DNA of 64,000 nucleotides, taken from contig CANRAW010000001.1 in the NCBI GenBank assembly GCA_947628715.1, positions 62,001 through 126,000 on the forward strand. The letters run 5' to 3'. The position numbers and the translations under genes were made by a program. Source of the stretch: an uncultured Clostridia bacterium. GTDB lineage: Bacteria; Bacillota; Clostridia; TANB77; CAG-508. Numbering within the stretch: the stretch's first letter is position 1; the number at the start of each line of letters is the position of its first letter. The notes beneath the pieces were generated by a model. The model was not told the origin of the DNA and ran no database searches. It saw only the letters and a program-made list of their open reading frames with translations. Below, piece after piece: positions 53,565-64,000 of the stretch.

Positions 53565-56500
53565 TCACCCCTATACATCAATTGGACCATTGACAGAAAA
53601 ATCTATTTTACCCAACAGTTCAGAGAGAGAATGAGCTTCCATACTCCCCGTTACCATATTACTACTGCCATTTTTAAGACAAACAACCTATATATCATCA
53701 TAAACACTTGTACTGAAGCTATGTCTATGGTCTATTAAGCCAATTTCTGCTATCGCCGCACCAATCTTATTTATCTCATTTTGAAAGTAAGATAAAATAT
53801 CTGTACTACCTATAAATAATCTACCCTATGAATCTATACGAACAGTATTTTCTATTGAGTAATCATAATCAAATCTTAGAAAGTCACTTAACTAATTTAA
53901 TGGAGTGTCATTATTAAAATCATGAAGTGGTATCATTCTACCGCCTATATACAACTCACCATTAGAAAGAATTGAGAATAAGTTATAAGTATCTGCACCA
54001 TTTCTTTTTAAACAGCTAAATACTCTTTTATGATATAAATATCCGCTACCGTCATATCGAGCATTAAGTGGGTCGTTGGTGGCGGCATTATGTACAAATA
54101 CTGCAATTGAATCTTCTCCGCTATTACTTGTTGAAATGTTGGATTCTTTATCTTCATAAAGATAAATTATACCGTCATCAAATTCATAGTATGTGTTTGC
54201 TTCAATTTCTTTTAATTCACTTTCATTACTATCTTCATAATAAGAAATAGTTGAATTATTTTTTTCTTTATCAATAGATGTAATACGACTGCTAAATTCT
54301 TCGTCTTTTATTTTAATATTACATGGTGATTTAGAATTAGAAGTTAATAAACTACCATTATTGATTGTAACAACTGTCGTTGCTGCAAATCCACTTCCTG
54401 AAACAGTTAATGCTTTAGTTTTATAATATTTGTCTTGATAAAGACAAGCATAATCCTCTCGTTTATAAAATGATAACATTACAGTTTCTTCTCCTTTTTT
54501 AAACTCAATTGATTCTTCCTCTGTACTTCCATTGTTTAAAATAGATTTACAATACTCAGTTAATTTGGTACTATTTTCACCATCTTCATTGTTATTTTTG
54601 GTATAATTATCCCAATCGTCATCTAATTCTTTCATAACAGGAATCCATTGTTTTATTATTACATACTATAGACTATTATAAGTATAATAAACAGTCTCAA
54701 CACTGTTTAAATAGTTAGTAGCTAATAATTCTCCATTTAATTCAATTTTTGCACTATCATTTCTCTTATTATCTTCCTAACCATTACCCTAATTATTATT
54801 TGCTCTTGTAGAGAAAATAGCATTACCTCTATTATCATACAAATAGAAACCAACATCTTTACCAGTACTATCTTCTGTACCATAGTCTCCATTTGTACCA
54901 GAAAACGAATATCCTGCTCTCAATTTAATCTTACCATCTTCAACTAACGATAACCCATACCTATTAAAAACCGCAAAGTCAGAAAAACTTGTATCTCCTG
55001 CTTCTAAACTTGTTGGGTCACGAAATGCAACAATTCCATCTTTATCCCATAAGAAGTATAAGTAATCACTATCAACAATCCTTATCTTTCCCGCATCGAG
55101 TGTTCCTACCTTAATATAATCAGCATTGATACCACCTGGACCTACACCAATATCCCAACTCTATCCACCGTTATTAGAAAAGAACATTCCTTGTCCATTC
55201 AATTTATATTTATTACTATGGTTGTTAATATCACTACCTTGTTGTCCTTGCTTATCAATTTCAATATTACTTTCTTTAGTCTTTAGCAATGTAACATTGT
55301 TATTGTCAAGTGTTCCCTATAGACTATTCTCAGTAATATTCTAATTTGATGTAAAGTTAGAAGCTCTTTTATAAATATTCTCATTAAACGATAGTGACTG
55401 AACGCTTGCTGTAACTTGCTCAAATAAGTCTTCAAATTGTGTAGTAAAATTCTAAACCTAAATTGAATTATTAGTACATTCGTCAAAGTCATAGTCAATT
55501 TGAGAGATTATAACCTTTAATCTATTAGGTAGTCCTGTTATTTTGTTAATACCAAACATACCTATATCTTCAACATAGGTTGTATCAGCAACATCAAATT
55601 TATAATCTTCATATTCAGGTAAAGTATAAAGGTCAACGACAGAAATATTATACTCAACTTTAGGTATAGCTCCCTCAGCAGAAACTTCACAAGCTCCAAA
55701 ATAATAGGCATTATCAGTTAAATAGTTACTATCAGACCAAGTACCTTCTTTAATATAGGGTTCATATTTTTTAAAGAATTTTAACGATAATTGGTTAATT
55801 TCTTTAAGATAGCTTGCTTGTTGTTTTCTCCAAAATTCAAGCTAATTAAATTCAGCATTATACTATCCTAACATTCCTAAAGAGTACAAATGTTGTTTTA
55901 CTAAATCAGACTTCTAAAAATCATCAATAGTAATATCATTAAAGTAATTACTATAATCTTCTGTGCCGCCGCCAACTGTTTCATAGCTTTCAAAATCAAT
56001 ATAGTTATTATCTTCATCACAAAGAGTTTCCCTAATCAATCCATTTAATATTGCTAACTACTCATTATACTTTGTTTTATAGTTATTATAAGTAGTTAAT
56101 TTCCTCTCATCATCAGTATCAACCTTATATTTCTCCATTTGCTTTTTAATTTTATTTAACTATTTCTAAGCAGTCTCAATACCTTCCAAATTAACTTGAA
56201 TATTTGCTTCTAATTCAGTAAAAGATTCAGAAGATAAATTGATTATCTAATTAGAAATTTTATCATACTAACTATTATAATAACCTAATTGCTTTAAGTA
56301 ACCTAAATCATTCTAATTAACACCATATAGGTCATTGTCAACCATTGCTTTATCTAATATGCCTTTTGTAGTATAATAAGAAAAATTATAAATAGCACTA
56401 TCTTTAGACGGATTATCTTCCGCTGTTTTTATAGAACATAGTCCTGTTTTAGATAATTCACTATCAACATCTTCAACATATAACTTTGTAACAATCTCAT

Positions 56501-59294
56501 CGCTTTTAATAGTCCTTGATATATCAGCTAAATTCAACTCATATCTAAAGCCAAGTTTATTCTCCTAACCTTTTTCGGTTATATAGAATAACTTTTTATC
56601 CATTTTCTCAATTTTTTCACCATTATATTCTGTTTCAATCTTTGCAATTTTTCCCTGCTCTGTATGGTGAGTATAGTAAATAGGATAGACTTCAAATACT
56701 TTACTAAGTTCCTAAGTTAAATTAAACCTATTAGACTTTTCTCCATTTAAAGTCCTAATTTTACGACAATGTTTTTCTGTTTGGAATAGATAAGGACAAT
56801 AGCCATATTTCTAATAAACACAAATTTTATCAGCTTTACCATTTTCACAGCCAAAACAACAATCACAATCATGAGCCGCCGCTCCTTGTGTAAAATACTT
56901 ACACTTGTTTAAGTCAATATATTTGGTAGAAATAGTTAAATCATTTTCTGTAAAATCTTTAGCACTATAAGGTAATTGATGTTTGCTTAGATTAGTATTT
57001 CTAAACTTATATTCCAGTCCATTCTCACTTAATAATTCTTTACTATTAAAGGTATCTGCAATCTATACTATTGTTTCACCATTACTAATTGTTTTAGCCT
57101 AAACCTATTGAATGAAATATTTACGATATTCATATGTATCGCCTGGCATTACGTTATCTTCAAAAATTATATAGTGTCTCATTTGTTCGTTAGAAATAAA
57201 ATCACTAATAAAGAAATTGTCTTTATCAGTAAAATTAACCCATGAAACAGAGAATAATTCTCTGCCACTATATTTGTAGAACGCTTCATCATCAAACTAA
57301 TCAATTCCTTTAGTATAAGCTTCAAAAAACCACATTTCATTTATTTCAAGCTCTATTTTGGAACTTATTGCAATATAGGGATTTTCAATTGTATTTTTGA
57401 ATCTTATTAAACAAAAATCATTTATTTCATCTGCACCAGTAATAGTAAATTCAATTCTATCTTCGCTAATTGTATAATCACCATCTGAAATTAAACCACC
57501 TTCACCAATTATAATTTTAATTTCATCGGCATTATTTAGAAATTTGGCTTTTAGTCCAAAGCAATAATATTTATCAACTTCTATCTTTGCTTCTTGTGCA
57601 ACTAAGCCAAAGTTTACTATAGTATTAAATTCCTCTATTTCTTCATCGCTATAATCTTTTTTTAATTGTGCCGGCACAAAAGTAATACCAGACGGAGATA
57701 TAGTATCAATTGATTCTACTTCTACATTACTCTTTTTAAAAGTAAGTGAAGCAGACGATTCGGAAATTTCTTCGGTAAGCTTAGCAATTTCCCAACCATC
57801 TGCATTTTTAATATTAACACCATTCTAAACTAAATTGCGTGATAACTAAGGAATTATCTAACGAGTATCAGTCTTAGAACAAACTCTATAAGACTTATTA
57901 AACTCTTCATCACCATCATCAATCCATTGTCCATCAGGATTTGAATAATAATCATCATACTCATCACAATGGTTATTATAGACAACAACATACTAATCTA
58001 TCTCAGGTGTTATATTGATTGCGGTCCTATCAGTAATTGAAATCTTTTTACCATTTAATACTTCAATATCGCCTAATTTATTTAAATAACCATTGTAATA
58101 AACTGTCCAGTTTCCTGTTATTTTCTATTCTGATTCAGTTAAATCTATTTTACCATTAACCTTTTCAATAAATTTTTTGTAAGGTTTTGTTCCTAAAGGA
58201 AGAAACTAATAGAAGAATTGGGACTGCTCTTTAATCGCATTGTTCCATTCCTCAACAGTCATTACATAAGTATAATCTTTATTGACAATAAGCCCTGATT
58301 CATCTATTTCAATTTCACAGTTTGGTGGCAAAGCAATGAACTAAATTAAACTATTCGGGTCAACAGTTTTTGGAGCAAGAGCATAAGATAGTTCTTTATC
58401 ATCAACGATATAAGATTGAACCTCTTCCGTAGCAGTTAAAGTAATATCATTTTCGTCTGTTGTTGTTTTATAGCAAAAATCTAAACAAGAATAGGGAACA
58501 TAAATAAAACCGTCAGTTACAACATCACTAATTTCATTAGAAATTAAAGGCAATTCTTTCTTATAATTACCATTTTCGTCTTTGTTATTACTATAGCCGT
58601 CCCAATAGCAATTAAGTTCTCTTGCTAAATCATCACCTATTTCAACAGGTCTTTTTTTCTTAGTAAAAACATTTTTAATTTCTTCTGTAGAATTGGTTGA
58701 GTAATTAAGCTTATGTCCTTTTACTGTGCCACCAAAAATTTCTATAGGAATCCTAAATAATTTTTCCTCTAAGAACTCTGTAAAATCACCCCAATTATAT
58801 CGTGGTTCATATTCCCAAATACTATCCTCTAATATAATTTCTGAAAAAGTTCCTATCTCCTCAACATTATTATAAAGTTCAGTATCAAAAACTATATCAT
58901 ATCCATTTCTTGCTAATTCATCAATAAAAGCATCAAAACAAGTATACTCTTTAATATACGATTTAAAATTCTTACTCTCACTTACTTCTTTAATATAAAA
59001 CTCATACCATTCTCCTTGAAATTTAAGTTTTATTTTCCTCTCATTAAACAAATTATCTACAAACTCATTACGAACAAATTTGCCAAGCTTACTATCAAAA
59101 TACTTATCAGGCATTTCAAAAGTAAGTTCATGTGTACCATTAAGTTTCTTACTAAATTTAACATTTGTGGCTTTACCTAAAGCCGTCATGTCATTTGCAC
59201 CTATTATATTCTCCTTTATTTCGATTTTCTAACCGTTTTCCCCAAGTGTTTCGTGCCAAACACTCAATTCATATTCTTGCTTACGAATACTCAA
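53565..59294 (-). CDS. giant tail protein (tail-associated/endopeptidase-tail type), 1909 codons with numerous TAG
   Basis: ORFs 59189, 57677, 56537 and 54635 are co-frame; N-term GANDMTALGKATNVKFSKKLNGTHELTFEMPDKYF...KFQGEWYEFYIKEV resembles phage Tal N-domains; TGA stop. Confidence 0.82.
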
Positions 59295-59308
59295 CCTTTT
59301 ATCACCTC

Positions 59309-61798
59309 TTAATAAAATAATGGTACATATTTAATCTATAGTTCGTTAAGTAAATCCATATAACCCCAATAGAGAGGTGGAAAGTTTGCCCAGATATAGT
59401 TACAAGCATACCACCACCAAGAACTTAGTTCCTTACCTTTTTTAAGCTTATTAGTATCTTCATCTTTATTCATAGCAATCCAAAAAGAACTTAATCTCTT
59501 TAAGAAACCATATTCAGCATCTTCATTCATTTTATGATGGAGAGTGTTGAGAAAACAATTTTTATCAGGTTTTACATAGTTATTTGTAATAATAAAATTA
59601 TTGGTATATAAGTCGTTAGTAGTTTCTTCTCCATACCAACGTCTGAATTGCATACATTCTTCAAGCTCAGGTAAAGTATAATTATCAAAATTAGTATGGT
59701 CTGTTTTACCAAAAGTTTTTATTATAGTATCTGGACAATAACTATTTAAATAATCTTTTGCAGCGGCAGCGTAGATTTTATTAAATTCTTTTCTATCATC
59801 CTCTGATGTTTCGCCCCAATCAAAAGGTCTACCATCTTTCCACAATTTTCCGCCCCAACGAGTTTCATCAATAACAGGACTTATATCAATTAAAGACCAA
59901 CCCGGAGGTAATTTAAACCACTTACCCTATACAATACTTTCATTGCGTATTGTTTTTAAAGGCTTATAGTTATAGAAATTATCAAAATCATCGTACTCGT
60001 CCCATAGTTTCTCTTTACCATACTTCTCTCTTATCTCATTAAACTTAGCCCTATTCCAACTTGGGGCATCAATATTATACAACATTCTTTTTTCAGTATC
60101 TAAGAAAAGATTAGGTGGTATTCTCTATTCTCTATATTTCTCAGAAGAACCACTTGTATCTTTTTGTTCGCCGCCCCAATCACTGGCTTCAAGATAGTCT
60201 TCTTTAACTTCATCTTTATCCCATAAATATTTTGTAGTAATTTCAAAATAATCATCAGTTATATAAATAGGTAGTTTACTTAAATTAAAATCAAACTAAT
60301 CATATTTTCTATTAAAATTACTATCTTCTTTAAAATACTCAGGTGGATAATTAACATAGTTACTGTAAAATTGCTCCAATTCAGTCTCGTTTAAACTAAA
60401 GACTTTTTTATATTCTATAAAAATAGCAATTCTCAAAGTTTCCCAATATAGTTGATATTTTTCTAATTCAGTAATACATAATTTATACAATTCTTCATAT
60501 CTATTGGCAATATCAATCCCTCTCATATACTCATTATAAGCACCGCCAAATATAGTATTATCAAAAAATCCTAATTTATACGATTGCCAATAAAACATTT
60601 TTATATAGTGTGCTAATCGTTCTCTTGGAATAGGTTCAACATAGTAACAATGTTTTGGGTGAGCATTTTCTAATAAACGATATGTTAATTCGTCTTCTTC
60701 CTTTTCAAGAATTTTAAAGTATCTATTACCATATTTATAATCCTCTTCTTCCTTAGGGTTGGTAGGTTTCAAATTAACCCAATCTACTGCACAAGGAATA
60801 GGCAGTCTCTACACATTATATCTACTAATTCTAAATCTATAATCCCCATCTTCTGCACGAAACCTTTTCTTTAAATTACCTATCTTAATCTCAAAATCAA
60901 CAGGTATATCACCGGGATTATAAACCAAAATTCTACTACCTATTAAACCCTAATCATTATTAAGTCCTGTTTCCATATTCATATAGTTAATTTTATTATA
61001 CTAAGGTAAAAAAATTAACTCTCTATCATAATCAAGAGTTGGAGTAGTTAATAATTTAGCGGTACTCTCCCATTCAGGTACATTCTACCAATATCCTCTT
61101 ACATCAATTAGTAATTTCTTTTCTTTAGAATCAGGCAAATTAAAATATAATTCTCCTGCTTGTACCTGTTCAATTGTAGGATAGCCGCCTTTCCACGGCG
61201 TTCCCATATTGTAATAAGTATTATAGTGGTCTTTTGTAATCCTCGGTAATATTTTGGGCTTTTCTTTTCTTTTATAAGGATTAACTTCTATAGAATTAAC
61301 AATTATGTCTTCTGGCATTGTACAACGATAATAGTCTGCCGCCCGCACAACATATTTATTAAATCCAAAAGCATAAGGAAAATAACAAATAAATTCTAAT
61401 TTTCCTTCCCCTTTATAAATACGTTCTCCAGTATGTTTATCTGAAAAACAAATAAAAGTAAATTCTGGTTTCTATTTAATTTTTGCCTTATAAGTCTTAT
61501 ACGGCAATTCATCAAAAACTAAGTCTTGTAAACTATCTGTGGCAAATAATTGTGCAATTTTTCTAAAAATCGGTTCACTTACTTTATCAAAAGCTACACT
61601 TACTGAAAAAGTTTTATTCTAATAAGTCTAACCAAAGTAATACTATCCGTCAGAACCTGGCACATCAGTTGTATAATCCTGTGGTTCAGGTAGTAAATTC
61701 TTCTCATATCTATTACTGGAACTAACTACAACAAGTTGTAAATCGCTTGTATGAATGTTGCCAAATCTAAACCCACAAAAATCTCTATACTTAGCCAC
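59309..61798 (-). CDS. distal tail protein (Dit)-like, extended
   Basis: GTG start; MAKYRDFCGFRFGNIHTSDLQLVVVSSSNRY...DVPGSDG; multiple TAG; TAA stop. Confidence 0.75.
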
Positions 61799-61817
61799 CT
61801 TATCACCTCTTATAGAC

Positions 61818-61850
61818 AAAACCCCTCAAAAAATAAATTTGAGGGGTTTA
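61818..61850. terminator. hairpin between tape measure and Dit genes
   Basis: aaacccctcaaa aaataaa tttgaggggttt. Confidence 0.6.
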
Positions 61851-61856
61851 TTATTT

Positions 61857-64000
61857 TTATTTTCTTAAAATTACAGAACTACCAACAGGTTGAGATACTT
61901 TAACGATTTCCTATTTCATTCTTGCTATCATCTAATCTACACTATAGTCGTCAGAAATTTTATCAATATTTAAGTGAATTTGTATATTAGTATCTCCAAT
62001 GTTTGAAGATATTGAACTATTAGTATAACCTTGCGAATTGAAGATTGGTAATTGAGAAAGAATCTTTGCCGCCTCACCTATTCGAGCTGTATCTTCGGGA
62101 TTGAGGAATGCTTCGGGGCGATTAGGCTTACCATCTACCCACGCAGGACCAGTGTAATCTACAAGACCACCTTTTGCATAAACCTAAACATCTTTTCTAA
62201 CAGAAGCAGAAGCCGCAGTATTGTTCTTACTAAATAAGTCAGCTTGATATTGAGCTTCTTCTTCGCTATTGTAAACTCCCATAAGTTGAGAAGGTCCATG
62301 AGCAGGATTTATCCAAACTTGATAACGTTCTGCGGTTAAAGTACCACCACGTTCAAGTTCGTTTACACCAGAATATCCAACTTCTTTTAGGCTATCATAA
62401 GCTCCTGCTACAATCTTACCATTCACGGTTAAATTGTTTTGTTCAGCCCACTCATAAATTTCATCAGCAGAAGAACTTTGGTCTAAATTAGACCAGTTAA
62501 TTAAAGTGCTCGCTGCATATTTTGAAACATTTTCAAAGCCTGCACGAGTAGCGTCTACCATTGCATTGATTGCTGATTGATGAAGAGCTACACTTTCGTC
62601 CTCTGCGTCGTCTAAAGCGTCTTTAGTTTCTTGAATTTTGGTCTTAGTATCTTCCATTTTAGTCTTAGCGTCTTCATAAGCTTGATTAGCAGTTTCAATA
62701 GCTTCATTAGCAGCGTCAAGAGCTTTATGTGCGGAATCAATAGCTTCATTAGCAGCATCAACAGCAGCCTATGCGGCGACTTCAGCGGCTAATTGAGTTG
62801 TTGTTCCTACATTAGAAACATTCTCGCTTACATTATTATATAAGAAATCAGTTTCGTTAGCAACTTGTTCAGCATCAGAACTCATATCATTTTTAAGCAA
62901 GCCGGCATATTTAGCATAAGCTTTATAGTCATCACCCAATTCATTCATATATTGTTCTGTTTTCTCAACAGACATATCCTAAACATCAGGATTATTCTAT
63001 AAGAACCAATCTTGCATTATTTCTGTTGAAGTCCATGAAGCCATTATTGACCTTGCCCAATCATTAAAATATTGAGCATTTTCAGTAACATCTTCCATGT
63101 ACTCAATTTCAAGGTCTCTTGCTTCTTTTTGTTTTTCATAAAGTTCCTTTAAGTTATCTACTACATTATCAATTGATTCATCTAATAATTTTTCTCTATC
63201 GTCTTGGACTTCTTGTTCTAATTGAGCAACTTCTTTAGCATTAGCACCAGAAGTATCTCTTTGGAGTAGCGATAATTTCTTTTCTTTAGTAGCTAATTCA
63301 TTCCATTCATTTTCTTTATCTCTCAATTCTCTTTGTTTGTTGATAGCATCTTCTAAAGCGTCCAAATACTCACTATCAGCTTCACTCATAGCGTCATATT
63401 TGTCTTTAGTAATATCAACCTCTTCTTGTGCCTAATTCTTTAGTATATCAATTACTTTATCCTAAAGAGCTACATAATCATCTAATGCTTGCTTACGATA
63501 TTCTAAACGTTCTTTTTCTATTTGTTCAATTTGCTTATTATTCTCTGTTTGTTTGTCTCTATATTCCTCATACAAGTTATATTCTTCTTCAAAAGCTTTC
63601 TTTAACTCATCATTAGCGTCCATATGGATATAACTAAAGTCAACCTGTGCCGCACCACTGGGGTCAAAAGAAATATAATCTCCATAATTAGATTGCATTG
63701 TTGAACGTAAATTAGCTAAAGCGTCATCTATTACTCTATTTTGAGCCTATAAATTAGCAGTCTGTCTATCGTAATTATAATCCAACGAACCATATAAACT
63801 TGCGGCTTCATCAATGTCGTTAGTATCTTCTAAAGAATTTTTAATATCCTCAATTGCATTATTAACATCTTTTAATTTTGTAGTATAATTTGTTAAGCCA
63901 TCTAAGCTACTTGCAAAATCATCTGTACCATGAATTGCTTCATCAAGTTGTGCATTAGCTTCATCTAATTGTTTATTAGCTTCATCAAGCTATTCATTAG
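61857..64000 (-). CDS. tape measure protein C-terminal part (runs off window)
   Basis: Long helical repeats (DAANEAIDSAHKALDAANEAIETANQAYEDAK) and VYAKGGLVDYTGPAWVDGKPNRPEAFLNPEDT; multiple TAG. Confidence 0.85.

Overview
AT-rich tailed-phage (siphovirus-like) segment in which TAG is read as an amino acid, almost certainly Gln (code 15-like). Many adjacent ORF-track fragments are in frame and separated only by TAG; joining them gives long proteins ending at TAA/TGA, and in the collagen-like fibre TAG falls where Gln is expected (GPxGEQG, GDxGLQG). Layout: a minus-strand block (1-4.6 kb: dNMP kinase-like x2, Dam-like MTase); a plus-strand tail/fibre/lysis block (4.9-27.3 kb); plus-strand accessory and replication genes (27.3-49.8 kb: UvrD-like helicase, SleB-like hydrolase, ThyX, DnaB-like helicase, primase, RecJ-like, Dam-like, Pol III alpha, ClpP-like, dUTPase, RuvC-like); and a minus-strand virion block (49.8-64 kb: Cys/Gly-rich proteins, a 1909-codon tail protein, Dit-like protein, tape measure). 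The replication genes carry many intervening elements: a probable class 3 intein in the UvrD-like Walker A motif, ORF-less group I-like introns in the DnaB-like gene and in RecJ, HEG-bearing introns in RecJ and Pol III alpha, and a fifth intron in a Gly/Cys-rich virion gene. Other notable points: TAG at codon 2 (or 2 and 3) of two genes, including a putative replication initiator next to a 22-bp iteron array; a family of TTGACT-N17-TATAAT promoters; twin leader hairpins with the same 10-nt loop; three tandem paralogous tail proteins. No tRNA, rRNA or CRISPR array was recognised. All calls are from reading the sequence; no database search was run.
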